DNA of 64,000 bases, taken from the NCBI GenBank assembly GCA_015179125.1, contig WHVA01000231.1:62001-126000 (forward strand), read 5' to 3'. Shown here one piece after another: positions 44,056 to 55,852 of the stretch. The translations under genes were made by a program, and so were the position numbers. Under the pieces are notes generated by a model, which had not been told where the DNA came from, made no database searches, and saw nothing but the letters and a program-made list of their open reading frames with translations. The stretch's first letter is position 1; each line of letters starts with the position of its first letter. The DNA is from Gautieria morchelliformis (taxonomy: Eukaryota; Basidiomycota; Agaricomycetes; Gomphales; Gomphaceae).

Positions 44056-45062
44056 AAGGCGAAATTTGCCCGAGTGGGGTGTTGGGAACCACGCCGACAG
44101 GTGTGCTGTATATGCCAGGGAGCAGCAATTTCAAAGCCCCGCTGCTCGCGCAGGAAATCTAAGCCGGGCTCATAAATATCTCGATCCGACAAACGTGATC
44201 GGGGCAGATTCACCTACGTTCGCAAACTGCACTGAGGCAACGAGAGGGTGAGAGGAAAGGAGGAACTCGAAATGGTTTACATGAATCGGCGTTGTGACTT
44301 TGAATAGTGAAGGGTTATCGCGGATAGTTTGCGCCGCGCAAGACACTGCTGGAGACACATGGAAACGGCTGCGCGACCTCCGTCGACCCGGCTTAAGGAG
44401 TGCAGGAGGCAGCCTGAGGTGACCACATGAAACCTCGAGCCCACTTGGGACGTTCCATCGGAAAGACCCCGCAGCGCAAGATTTATCAAAACTTTCCGTG
44501 GCTGACCCCGGACCCGCGATCATATCACGCTCTCTTGCTGTTTCTTATATTTGGTGCATATATCGTGCAGAGGTGCTGCAAGCAAATAATGTGAAAGAAG
44601 TCTTTGCATACAATATTCGGGCCCTAGCCTGTATAGCACATTGTGCATTCTAGAGTTTTCTCACGATTTCCTTCAAAATAAAATAAAATAAAATAAAATA
44701 AACCAACGCTGGCCGAGAGTGAAAAGCTGAGACCACCCGGAGCGTGTACAGAGTGCCTGATGTATACGCGACTGAACTGATATCAGTACATCTCGAATCA
44801 TACTGAAGGTTGGTGCTTACTAGTTCTTCTCGAGGGTGTCGAAACAGTCCTCATTGGAAGACGCCAGTCGCTACCTTCAAGTTCCACAGGCGTTTTCACA
44901 GGGCTTTATCCCTGAGAAACTGCAATGAATAGTAACAGGCGTATTTTGGCATGGAATACAATTTATGGTCGATCCGCATGCAACCCGGGATAAAACGCCC
45001 CTATCAAATGACGGACCTCATCATAACTTCGACGAGCTCCATTGAGCTCCCTGGAAATCCTG
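44056..45062 (-). repeat. stretch X of unit 1, right part, and RPB9 3' flank
   Basis: Continues stretch X from 37814. Contains an (AAAAT)n microsatellite at about 44677-44700 where unit 2 has a simple A run. No intact gene recognised. Confidence 0.6.
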
Positions 45063-45290
45063 TCAACTTGGACCCGCACCCCCACCACCCTGAGGTCCAG
45101 TATACTCCTTCAAGTCGGGGTCCATAAAACTATGACCACACTTGCAGCACACGTAAAATAGGATCAAATGTGCCTCCCTCCGCTTCGATTGGTCTGGATA
45201 GAAAACGGCACTGGGAAGGCGTGAGGCCATACTCCTCAAGCAATAAAAGGATGCACACTCATCATGACCACAAGAGGGGAAACGCATAGT
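45063..45290 (-). pseudogene. RPB9-like copy in unit 1, C-terminal zinc ribbon only
   Basis: Minus strand: FPSCGHDE...VFYPDQSKRREAHLILFY, CCKCGHSFMDPDLKEY. The first Cys of the ribbon is Phe (FPSC for CPSC). The N-terminal ribbon is absent, replaced by unrelated sequence from about 45350 to 45600. Not functional. Confidence 0.7.
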
Positions 45291-45349
45291 ATTGGAGTGC
45301 GGCTAATTGACAACGTAAGCCAGGGTTGCAATGAAAGGCTACGGACAGC

Positions 45350-45680
45350 CGTACAGAAGATGGAGAGCCTATGACCATAGTGAGACAAGACAATGTTATT
45401 TCTGTGGGATAGGCTGCCGCTATCGCTAGCTGCCTCCCGACCCGCCCAGCGCCCCCACGCCACCAAGGTGCCACCTTGGGAGGGCGTTGGTGTCGCCGCG
45501 TTGCTGACTCGGAGTCTGCATGCCATCAGGGTCCGCATGCATCGCTCCTGGGTACCGCGCATGTCGTGGCATACGGCGCGAGCCAGGACGTGCGCTAGCT
45601 GCAGGTGAGCCGTCCGTCCCTGCCCTCCACCCTCGCTTCAGGCCTTTCAACTCACAGCTGCCATACGGTGGAGAGTAACG
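45350..45680. other. unit-1-specific sequence replacing the RPB9 5' half
   Basis: GC-rich, absent from unit 2 at the corresponding place. Contains an inverted CCACCAAGGTGCCACCTTGG. No gene recognised. Confidence 0.35.
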
Positions 45681-45690
45681 CAACATCGCT

Positions 45691-46365
45691 AGGTGACCTT
45701 AAATCCCCACTCCGACGCTTCAAACTCCACCCACAAGGCTTCGTGTACATGAGTAATTAGAAAAATACCAATTAAGAGATTAAAAAAATTGTTGAGCGTA
45801 AATTTTACTGTTTCTCCCGAGCGCACGAAGAGGACCGACCATTCGCCGACCCTCCCCTCCCTCGCTACGCTCGGGGGTCCCCCGAACCGGGTCGGTTCAG
45901 GTCGGCACGCTAAAGCCTCGTTCGTGCATCGAAAATAGGATATGTGTCGTGAATTTCATGTACCAACAATTAAAATGCCACATTGAGGTATATGAAGAAA
46001 GTAGAGAAAAAGCCAATAGGGCCAGTGAACCATTTACAAAAATAAATGCCAGTCCCAAGAAAGGATTTGGGCTGAGCAAAGCTCGAACCCACGCCCACCC
46101 TCACACAAACTTATCGAGTTAACCACTGAACTAAGCCGACTTCACATGCCGAGGTATCCTTTAAACATTATATATTTAGATCTGAGACGCTTATAGTTAC
46201 AATAAATGTAACATGTTTTAATCTTTCAGAATGTTTCTGACGCATTTTATTGCCATTATATTATGTTTTCCGTTATAAATAAACTTTATTGTGATGTGGA
46301 GAACTTACGCGAGTGTGTGCGTCGGAGTCCGAAGCGTCGCGTCGGGGTGGGGATTTAAGACTTTT
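45691..46365. mobile_element. Mutator-like non-autonomous element with 10-bp target duplication
   Basis: Flanked by CAACATCGCT on both sides (45681-45690 and 46366-46375). The uninterrupted site in unit 2 near 54670 carries it once. Imperfect inverted ends share CTTAAATCCCCAC(T/C)CCGACGC. A 9-10 bp duplication with long TIRs points to the Mutator superfamily. 675 bp, no transposase. Confidence 0.7.
46069..46140 (-). ncRNA. tRNA-like pol III promoter region inside the Mutator-like element
   Basis: On the minus strand it begins GTCGGCTTAGTTCAGTGG, an A box with D-loop, and has GGTTCGAGCTT (B box) about 50 nt later. The acceptor and T stems do not pair fully, so it is a decayed tRNA or the 5' part of a SINE rather than a working tRNA. 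Confidence 0.4.
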
Positions 46366-46375
46366 CAACATCGCT

Positions 46376-47500
46376 CACACGCACCCTACTCACGTTACAC
46401 GTACCCGACAGATCGGCGTCGTGGGCGTGGCTCGGGCCAGTGAGCAGCGTTGGCATCCCCTCGAGTGCGGGCAGCCCCGCGAGCCCAGAGAGCGTGCGGA
46501 GGGAGGAGTCTTGGCACAACTGCCAAGCATCGCAAGCTGGTACTTCTTACATAAAAGTCCAGGGACGTTCCGGGGGGCAATTTGAAGGCACGCCACTGAT
46601 ATATCGAAATTATGTAAAGCCTTCCATTATGTATCTTCCTCTCCTGTCGGACGCCCAGTGCGTGTGTGCGCGGAGGGCGGCTTCGTCTCCGTTTACATTA
46701 TCGTTCTCCCCCACCCGCACCCCCAGGCGGATACGACCACTTCCACTACGGATGACCCTCCTCTTTCGAACCGCCGCCCTCCTGACTGACCCTTGCTCCT
46801 CCAAGCCATGCTCTCCAGCTCCCCCAAGCGAAGATCTCCTTTCCCCCTCGTCGACGTCTGCTCCTACAAGCTCGCACACGCCTACAAGGCCTGCATAGCC
46901 CATGACCCATGTTGAGCGGTGCGTGTCCAACACTGTGGTATATTCCCTTGACTAGCACCCCCCATCTTGCCCGGTTCTTTTGGCCTCGATCCCCCTCCCT
47001 CCTCCAACTGCCGCTAGGCCGACCACGTCCTTCCCTACACCCTGTGGATCACAGACCTGCCTTCATCGCCGAACATCAGATCGACCATGTCGCACATGAC
47101 GATGCCCGCGACCGACGGCGTATGCGTATGCGTATGTTGAGTCTTGCACAAGGTGGGTAGTCGAGTCTGGTGTTGCGTTGCGCGTTTGTTGACTTGTTTT
47201 AAAAATTCTTTCATCCCCCTCGATCGTTCTCTTTCATCTTCTCCCTTCACATGCCCTCTTTCCTGGCTTCTTACCTTCTTTCTTACACTCTGCGCTTCCT
47301 GTCTTTTTATTCTCCCGCCTTTCCTCGTCACCCCTTTCCCTTCCATCTTTCCTGTCCTTCTCTTGTACCCCTTTCTCCCTCTGCGGCCTATTCCTCTCCT
47401 CCCTTCTTCATCCCTTCTTCCTTCTCCTCTGTTCTCTTATATCCCCTTTCCTCTGCCACGCATCTCTCACAATTGACTTGCATCCACAACTCCCACTTCA
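46376..47500 (+). repeat. stretch Y of unit 1
   Basis: Shared with 54590-55690. Contains short plus-strand ORFs not conserved between the copies and a strong polypyrimidine tract at 47200-47470. It may contain a promoter and the start of a decayed gene. No protein recognised. Confidence 0.45.
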
Positions 47501-47661
47501 ACCCCTCCCCCGTGACAATGCAACCCGAAAGTTGCCACTGACGTCCGGATATGTGCGGCGACACAGATATATAAGGAAGAAACACAGAATACAACATGAG
47601 ACTAAGCTGATAGCATATGTTGTGACCGTAACAAATTGTCAAAGCAGATTGAACAGAAAAA

Positions 47662-49928
47662 CTACAGGGGTAAACACTCATCGGTACTCTTCGTTTCTTG
47701 CCTAATATCCAATACGCTATCACCGGAGACCACACCCCCATGATCGACAACCTCTCCGTACGCATTGGATTCCCTTGGTGTGACTGGAGACCTTCTGCGA
47801 CGGCACATCGAAGTAACGAGAATGGGGTTGAACCATCTCCAAAATATCAAGGCGTCAAGAAATGCCTGAGATAGCAGCTCCAGCTATGGAATTACTACAA
47901 CAATAATGCTCACCTTGCTCGTGCCAAAGATAAGAAAAGCAACAAGAGGGGCTATGACAGTTGGAGCTCGTGAGTACTGGTACAGTCGCTATAGCATGAT
48001 GACGGCCAAAACGCACTTCCGGCTTGCAGCATGTCGACCCATACAGGGATGAAAGAAATAAAGTTAGGGCCACTAAGGACAGCGATTCCCTGGGCGTTAA
48101 GCACAGTTGCCACATAGGCTCTTTCATGGTGGCAAGTCCGTATGTAGCCGAGCGGGTATCCATGCAAATGATCAGACACAGGACACAGAGACAGCATATG
48201 AGGAAAGGGAACATACACAGCGACCACAAGGCGATACGCGCAAAAGATGACGACACGAAAGACAACAGAGAGTGGTACTCCAAGTGCCTTCCCTTCAGCC
48301 CGTTGAAAAAACCGCCAACGGCGGTACAGAATGTGGATTATGCATCCTTTGAAACAGATGAGGGAAGCAACCCAGTGACGGTCAACTTACCATCAAATAT
48401 GAGAGTGACAATCAAGATGGAGAGCAATATGGTGTTTTGAGAGATAAGGCTGTGGAGATCGTAGTCGCTTTGCAAGTCTAGATGAAGGCATGGATAGTAC
48501 TCACAAGGTGATGTTCGCGTGAGGGATAGGCCTGTGGAGGTCATAGTCTGATTGCAAAGTCTTGATCAAGGCATGGAAAGTGCTCACAAGGTGGGAATAT
48601 CAGACAACATACAATAAAAATCCATCTGAAAAGCAGCTAGTCTTCCAGCTCGAACCTGAAAATAGATTCAAAATCAGAGGAGGCTTAGCCGTAGAAGCGA
48701 GGTCTGACACCGAGAGCTGGCAACGAGAACGCCAGTAGAGCCACGTAAGGCGCTGCTAGAAGCTGTTGTAGTGAAGAAAGGTCTCATAAATACCAATGAC
48801 AGGTGATTATAAATGAGATCTACCATGGCTTTCGTCCATCGAATTTGTCTGGGACTACGAGGTCCATGAATAGCAGCTCTGAAATCAAACCAAAGCTATG
48901 TGTGTCTCAATTGTGTACTCGTCATGACGATAGAAGAGCACAGCTACCTGAACAATCAATGCACACATGGCTGTATCTGTCATCGCCTGGGCTCCGGAGA
49001 CAAGTGCTGCCTGGGTCAAGCACTCCTGGTCGGAGTGAATGAATGGAAGAGTGATTTCAAAGAATACACTTGGTGGTCCCAAACGGTATAGTCTGCCGTA
49101 TCCCGTAGTGAAGTGATGAGACCCGAAATACGACAAGAATTTGACTCACCCAAGAGAGAAGGTTATGCTGGAAAATATCCACGTGAAGCAAAAGTTAAGA
49201 AATGTAAGCTCCCGTTGCGCCGTTTTCGAAAAGATAGAGAAAAGGAGGAGGATGGGAACTCCAATGTGACCGCCGATTATCTGTAGCGCACGGTAAATGG
49301 CCTGCTGTTGCCTCAGCGCTGCAAAAGATCCAGACTAAGCAGATGAACAGGGCTGCAAGGAAATTAATGAGTTTCACACACGTTCATCTGTTCGATTCAG
49401 ACTATCCATGAAAGCCGAGGCATTCGGTGTGAGCAGGAGTTGCACATTGTCAGCACTGTATCCATCAAAATGGCACAAGGCTACTTGGTCTAGTACAGCA
49501 AAATGTCAGATGCTTCTGCAGTGGTAAAGCCAACTGATAAGGTTACAGTTTATTTGATACTGTGCCAATGCCTGCCACCCCTCGGCGTCAGATTCAGGAA
49601 CCCCGCACAAGCCCGCAATAGCAATACCCAGGATTCCATTGTTTGAGCAGCAGCCACTGCCTGTACAGAGTCGCTCAGGCTGTTTTACACTCGCAGGCGG
49701 ACACTTCGCCAGTGTTAGCTCCTATTTTCAGTGGAACTTCCATAGTGACTGAAGAGTTCACCTGTATCTCCATTGTCCCATTGGGAAGAGGGGCCGACAA
49801 TGGAAGGGTTGCCGGCAATGTCATGTCAAATGCATTGACTGAACGCAGGCATAAGTGCTCCGCGCAAGATCCGATATATTATGCTTACTAGCAGAGATGA
49901 AGAGTAGACTCAGAGAAATCCCGAGCAT
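47662..49928 (-). pseudogene. 7-TM receptor-like gene, copy 2
   Basis: Same exon set as copy 1: ATG 49928 (signal peptide like MLGISLSLLFISA), TM exons, CLTQAALVSGAQAMTDTAMC, tail ending TKSTDECLPL at 47662. This unit has no insertion at the C-terminus and so gives the uninterrupted 3' end. I could not join every exon without breaks; integrity is uncertain, and it may be the best preserved of the copies. Confidence 0.5.
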
Positions 49929-50239
49929 TTTCGCGAGCACAGATAAAATTTCCAAGTAATAAAATCAGTGATTGACTCCATCCGCCTGAACTGTTCGGTT
50001 ATAAGAGTGGGGGTCCACGAACCAAAATTACCCAGCGGGCCACGGCCAGGGCAGGTGGGGCAGGTGAGGCTCAGGAGGAACTGAGGGCCTATGTACAGTC
50101 GTACGTCATTGTGCTCGCGATACCAACCGATTTATACTGTGCTCGCATCTATATATACCAACCGCTCCACCTTCCATCCGGTGCCGTGGCACCTCCCTGG
50201 ATACGGGTGATTATTGGGGCTTAGTCCTGGCTGGTGTCG
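49929..50239 (-). promoter_or_regulatory. upstream region of 7-TM copy 2
   Basis: Matches 36121-36417 and 58800-59068, with the same TTGGTATATATAG on the gene strand near 50150. Confidence 0.4.
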
Positions 50240-52040
50240 TATTGTCCTGTCGACGTCGTTAGTACAGTCGATGTGGTACGCGACCTATGGCACGACAATT
50301 CAACATTCCACACATTGCTCCTTACTCATACCATCTCTCAACAATCGTCACACCAATCAATGTCATCAGCTAAGAATCTGTCTAGTTATTGTTAGCTTGA
50401 TCCGCTCAAGAAGGCCTATATTCTTGCAGATTTTGTGGCCATTCAAAGGGTGGTTCTCCAGTTGTTCGCTTGGGACTCCTGTCAAACGGTATCGCTATTT
50501 GATCTTTCTGCTATGAAGCACCGCATCTTCCATGTATACGTGATCCAGTAGGTGATGTACCAAGCTAAGAAGTTCAAAATGCCAACAGATTACACATTTT
50601 AAGTCACGGATATCATTCCAATTTCAGAACTGCAGTTCAGCCTCAGGTGCAGTCAATCACTCATTCTGCTACTCAGAATTTTTTCCTGTGCTCCCGACAA
50701 TGCCAAACAATTCGACGGTGGAACGAATCATCAATTGGAGAGGCCTTCAACCGTCATTCATACTGTACCGAAGGCAGTGCTTGCGAGAAGCCTCACGGGG
50801 GATTCGCTTGAGGTTCCAGCATGATCGGGGTGCACCGGCCAACAACGATACGCGCCCGATACGTCGTCCAGGCAGGAGCGCGCTTGTGGTGCTTGTGAAC
50901 GTTGCGCAGGTTCGGTCCAAAAATCATGGAGGTTGCCAAAACGGACCCTAGAGCCATCGCGCGGTCCGAGAGTTGGGGCGCGTGAGGTCCCGCGCTGAGG
51001 TCGTTGATAAGGCGAAATTTGCCCGACTGGGGTGTTGGGAACCACGCCGACAGGTGTGCTGTACATGTCAGGGAGGAGATCGCACCCTAAAGCAGGTGAG
51101 TAGCGACCACATGCAGCAACTTCGAAGACCCGCTGCTCACGCAGAAAATCTAAACCGGCCTCATAAATGTCACGATTTGAGAAATCGAACGTGATCGGGG
51201 CAGATTCACCTACGTTCGCAAACTGCACTGAGGCAACGAAAGGGTGAGAGGAAAGGAAGAACTCGAAATGGCTTACATGAATCGGCGTTCTGTGACTTTG
51301 AATAGTGAAGGGTTGTCGCGGATAGTTTGCGCCACACAAGACGCTGCCGGGGGCGCAGGAATTAAACGGCTCCGTGACCTCCGTCGACCCGGCAGAAGGA
51401 GTGCAGGAGGCAGCCTGAGGTGACCACATGAAACATCGAGTCCACTTGGGACGTTCCATCGGAAAGACCCCGCGGCGCATGATTTATCAAAACTTTCCGT
51501 GGCTGACCGTTGACCCCGGACCCACGATCACATCACGCCCTCTTGCGGTTTCTTATATTTGGTGGATAAATCGTGCAGAGGTGCTGCACGCAAAGAATGT
51601 GAAAGAAGTCTTGCATACAATATTCGGGCCCTAGCCTGTATAGGACATTTTGCATTCTAGAGTTTTCTCGCGATTTCCCTAAAAAAAAAACCCCTCACGT
51701 TGGCCGAGAGTGAAACGTTGAGACCACCGGGGACGTATACAGAGTGCCTGATGTATACGCGACTGAACTGATATCAGTAAATCTCGAATCATACTGAAAG
51801 CTTGTGATTACTAGTTCTTCTCGAGGGTGTCGAAACAGCCCTCATTGGATGACGCCAGTCGCTACCTTCAAGTTCCACAGACAAGTTTGCATAGGGCTTT
51901 ATCCCTGAGAACTGCAATGAATAGTAACAGGCGTATTTTGGCATGGAATACAATTTATGGTCGATCCGCATGCAAACCGGGATAAACACTCCTATCAAAT
52001 CACGGACCTTCTCACAACTTCCACGAGTTCCATTGAGCTG
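50240..52040 (-). repeat. stretch X of unit 2 (uninterrupted) and RPB9 3' flank
   Basis: Reference copy without insertions. It includes a 240-codon open frame at 50758-51480 that is broken in the other copies and has no recognisable domain; treated as fortuitous. Confidence 0.55.
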
Positions 52041-52141
52041 CCTGGACATCCTGTCAACTTGGATCTGCACCCCCACCACCCTGGGGTCCAGTATACTCCT
52101 GCAAGTGGGGGTCCATAAAACCATGACCACACTTGCAGCAC

Positions 52142-52695
52142 TAGGGATGCACACCGTGCCGTACATCCACGGCTGTACGGTGCCGTATTACGGCCACGGC
52201 ACCCGTACCGTCAAGGCTCGGTGTGCTGTGCCGACGGTACGGTATACGGTACGGTTTGACACCGTATATACCGTACAAATACGGCCGTGTACAGTATGTA
52301 CGGTATGTATACGGCATGCATCGGTGAACGCCGAAAATGTGTTAGCCGAGCCAAAAACACAGCGCCTGACGGGCGCTACTGCTGGCAGGTACACATCGGG
52401 CATGCCTAATTAGTCTGCATAGGCTGACATAAAGCGCAGCTACCTGTGTAGGCCGCATAGGCGAGCATACTAATATAATACAATGTCATAGTCTACGCGG
52501 ATCGGTCACTAACCGATCTTCCAATAGCCCCACCGTATAGTATTGCCGTCAACCGTAATACGGCCGGTACGGTGCCATACCGTACCGTCAGAGGGGAGAG
52601 GTCTTGACCATACGGACGGCATACGGTCTGCCGTATCCGTCAACCCGCCGTACATTATATGGCCGTGGCCGTAATACGGACGGTGTGCATCCCTA
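52142..52695. mobile_element. hAT-type MITE (554 bp)
   Basis: Perfect 16-bp inverted ends TAGGGATGCACACCGT / ACGGTGTGCATCCCTA, flanked by an exact 8-bp duplication TGCAGCAC (52134-52141 and 52696-52703). Subterminal regions are packed with CCGTAC/GTACGG repeats, as hAT transposase sites often are. No ORF. Confidence 0.92.
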
Positions 52696-52950
52696 TGCAG
52701 CACACGTAAAATAAGATCAAACGTGTCTCCCTCCACTTCGATTGGTCTTGATAGAAAATGGCACTGGGAAGGCGTGAGGCCATACTCCTCAAGCAATAGA
52801 AGGGTGCACACTCATCATGACCACGAGAGGGGCAACACATATTGGAGTGCGGCTAATTCACAACGTAAGCCACGGGTGCAATGAAAAGCTACGACAGCCA
52901 TACAAGCGTCACTGGATCATGTCATATATCGATAGTAACACCTGGCTGTT

Positions 52951-53113
52951 TGTTGATATTCCCGGATTTGCGAGCGGCATCAAGTGACCGCGCAATGCGT
53001 AGCTTACAAATGTGGTAGTTTACATGTATTTGCCCTATCCATTTGTAACCTGCCAGAACACCAAGTCGGTGCTGTCCCCCTCGCTTGCGTCCTCTCTCCC
53101 TGAAATCGCAACA
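52951..53113 (+). repeat. 5' LTR of the gag-only element
   Basis: 163 bp, few differences from 54135-54297. Confidence 0.9.
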
Positions 53114-53159
53114 CAAACAGATCACAACATCTGTCTAGGCGCTGCCTGCCAAAAGTCGC

Positions 53160-53310
53160 ACCTACTGGAAGTGCGCCACGTGTAACGAAAGTGTGCCGAA
53201 CCGACCGTTGACCGTACCCATGCCTAGTGAAAGCACGTCGACTGCGCCTACCGAAAGCGCACTGAATCTGAGCCTACCGAAAGCTCTGCACACACCTACC
53301 GAAAGTGTAC
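53160..53310 (+). repeat. CCGAAAG leader repeats
   Basis: Between the LTR and gag, CTACCGAAAG occurs three times (about 53248, 53275, 53296) with degenerate copies near 53183 and 53225. Could be an RNA structural or packaging element. Confidence 0.5.
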
Positions 53311-53329
53311 CCACCCCATTTTGTCCACC

Positions 53330-54091
53330 ATGCCCGACCCACACTTCGAAAAACTCAACGAGACGAACTACAATGACTGGCGCTACGTAATGGCTGCCCT
53401 ACTGGTCGAGAAGGATCTGTGAGACGTTGTTGATGGCACTGAGACACAACCCACTGGCTCCCCGAACTCAAAAGCTGTCCATGTGTTTACGAAAAAGCAA
53501 CAGCTTGCCCGCGCGAAGATCATCCTTAACATCGACAAATCCCAGCTTCCGCACACACGCTACGATGACCCAAAGGAGATTTGGGAGAGCCTGGAGAAGG
53601 TCCACCGGGCTCGTGGATTTGCCACACGCCTTTCACTCCGCCGTCATTTCCTTTACATGCGCAAGCGCGACGACCAGCCAATGGTCTCATGGATCTCTGA
53701 CGTCAAGAATGCTGCCTTCCAGCTTGAAGCTGCTGGAGTTAGCATCATAGATGAAGATGTCATTCTTGCACTCACCGAAGGGCTCCCAGAATCGTACTCC
53801 ACCTTCATCGTCGCACTCGACAGCATTCCGGCCAACGATCTCACCCTCGACATCGTTATCACTCGCCTATTGAACGAGGAGGTGCGCCAGGTCCAAGCAG
53901 CCAAGTCGGAGACCGAGCAAATGGAGGGCGCACTCGCTGCTGTTGCCAAGAAGAAGAGGCTGGTAGAGGACATTATCTGCTACAACTGCGACGGTAAGGG
54001 CCACTACCAGTCCGACTGTCCTTCTGCGAAGCGTGGCACGGCCAATGTAGCAGATGCTGGAGTAGAGGATGATGAGGGCTTTGCGTTCTAG
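53330..54091 (+). pseudogene. copia-type gag of the gag-only element (one stop)
   Basis: Frame from ATG 53330 (MPDPHFEKLNETNYNDWRYV) to TAG 54091, 253 residues. A single TGA at 53420-53422 lies in EKDL-stop-DVVDG, where TGG fits. It has the UBN2-like gag core (DDPKEIWESLEKVHRA, LPESYSTFIVAL, ITRLLNEEVRQ) and a zinc knuckle CYNCDGKGHYQSDC. It ends 43 bp before the 3' LTR, leaving no room for protease, integrase or RT. A sister copy without the stop may exist. Confidence 0.85.
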
Positions 54092-54134
54092 GCTTCAGGA
54101 ATGTGCCTCGGACTCTCTCCCGCTCGAGGAGGTG

Positions 54135-54297
54135 TGGTGATATTCCCGGATTTGCGAGCAGCATCAAGTGACTGCGCAATGCGTAGCTTACAAATGCGGT
54201 AGTTTACATGTATTTGCCCTATCCGTTTGTAACCTGCCAGAACACCAAGTCGGTGCTGTCCCCCTCGCTTGCGTCCTCTCTCCCCGAAATCGCAACA
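54135..54297 (+). repeat. 3' LTR of the gag-only element
   Basis: Mate of 52951-53113. Confidence 0.9.
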
Positions 54298-54589
54298 CTG
54301 TTCTCTAGATACAGCCTGTAAGAAAGGGAGGAACCCTGAAACGCATCGAAGGGCTTACTATGTTACTGTCACTAGATCATTCCTGTAGACACACATGTTC
54401 TCTCCAATCTCGTCGTACTGGAAGATGCGACATGGGTACACAAGAATGTGACGTGCAGGGTCAGCCTGAACATCCGTAAGGCGAATGAGGTATTCATAAG
54501 CAGCAGCGGGTTGCAGATGCACACGTGGATAGAGCAAGTTATTACATTCTGAACAGAAATGAAGGGAAGCCTGTGAGACGATAAGGGTT

Positions 54590-55690
54590 AGGGTGAGCCG
54601 TCCGTCCCTGCCCTCCACCCTCGCTTCAGGCCTTTCAACTCACAGCTGCCATACGGCGGAGAGTAACGCAACATCGCTCACACGCACCCTACTCACGTAC
54701 CCGACAAATCGGCGTCGTGGGCGTGGCTCGTGCCAGTGAGCAGCGTTGGCATCCCCTCGAGTACGGGCAGCACCGCGAGTCCAGAGCGTAATTCCTCCGC
54801 GCAGCCATTATGGTGTCTTACCCCGCCCCTCTCCTGTCGGACGCCCAGTGCGTGTGTGCGCGGAGGGCGCATCGGTCTTGCTTCGTCTCCATTTACATTA
54901 TCGTTCTCCGCCACCATACCCCCAGGCGGATACGACCACTTCCACTATGGATGACCCTCCTCTTTCGAACGGCCGCCCTCCTGGCTGACCCTTGCTCCCC
55001 CAAGCGACGCTCTCCAGCTCCGCCAAGCGAAGATCTCCTTTCCCCCTCGTCGACATCTGCTCTTACGAGCTTGCACACGCCCACAAGGCCATGACCCATG
55101 CTGAGCGGTGCGTGTCCAGCACTGCGGTATATTCCCTTGACTAGCAACCCCCCATCTTGCCAGGTTCTGGTGGCCTCACTCCCGCTCCCTCCTCCACTGC
55201 CGCTACGTCGACCACGTCCTTCCCTACACCCTGTGGATCGCAGACCTGCCTTCATCGCCGAACGTCAGATCGACTATGTCGCACATGACCATCGGATGCC
55301 CGCGACCGACGGTGGATGCGTATGCGTATGTTGAGTCTTGCACAAGGTGGGTAGTGTCTGGTGTTGCATTGCGTGTTTGTTGACTTATTTTAAAAATTCT
55401 TTCGCCCCCCTCGATCGTCCTCTTTCATCTTCTCCCTTCACACGGCCCTTTTCCTGGCTTCTTACCTTCTTTCTTACACTCTGCGCTTCCTGTCTTTTTA
55501 TTCTCCCGCCTTTCCTCGTCACCCCTTTCCCTTCCATCTTTCCTGTCCTTCTCTTGTACCCCTTTCTCCCTCTGCGGCCTATTCCTCTCCTCCCTTCTTC
55601 ATCCCTTCTTCCTTCTCCTCTGTTCTCTTATATCCCCTTTCCTCTGCCACGCATCTCTCACAATTGACTTGCATCCACAACTCTCACTTC
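54590..55690 (+). repeat. stretch Y of unit 2
   Basis: Copy of 46376-47500 without the Mutator-like element. 55350-55850 is nearly identical to 47160-47660. Confidence 0.5.
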
Positions 55691-55852
55691 AACCCCTCCC
55701 CCGTGACAATGCAACCCGAAAGTTGCCACTGACGTCCGGATATGTGCGGCGACACAGATATATAAGGAAGAAACACAGACTACAACATGAGACTAAGCTG
55801 ATAGCATATGTTGTGACCGTAACAAATTGTCAAAGCAGATTGAACAGAAAAA

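Larger units (their letters stand above)
52951..54297 (+). mobile_element. gag-only LTR retrotransposon (1347 bp)
   Basis: LTRs 52951-53113 and 54135-54297 (163 bp; TG(T/G)TGATATTCCC start, ATCGCAACA end) and a perfect CTGTT duplication (52946-52950 and 54298-54302). The interior is only ~1.02 kb and encodes a copia-type gag and nothing else. A GCTCGAGGAGGTG purine run precedes the 3' LTR. Confidence 0.9.
52041..54570 (-). pseudogene. RPB9-like copy in unit 2, split by two transposons
   Basis: Minus strand from 54570: ASLHFCSECNNLLYPR, ARHILVYPCRIFQYDEIGEN, then an intron whose donor context ACATA/GTAAGC would create a stop. The gag-only element (52951-54297) follows, then EQPGVTIDI and the ribbon CPSR, VFY-like IFYQDQSKWRETRLILFY and CC at 52704. 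The hAT MITE (52142-52695) sits between the two Cys codons and CGH of the second ribbon. This copy still has the first Cys (FCSEC), but CRIC is CRIF and CPSC is CPSR. Confidence 0.72.

Noticed and set aside
47144..47476. 110-codon plus-strand ORF with many hydrophobic residues
   Set aside because: Produced by a polypyrimidine tract (Leu, Phe, Ser, Pro codons); also present in the second copy because the DNA is duplicated, not because of coding constraint.
50758..51480. 240-codon minus-strand ORF in stretch X
   Set aside because: Not open in the other two copies of X and without a recognisable domain; GC-rich DNA gives long chance ORFs.
51789..52166. 125-codon minus-strand ORF downstream of RPB9
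   Set aside because: It runs into the hAT MITE end and is broken in the other units; 3' flank read-through only.
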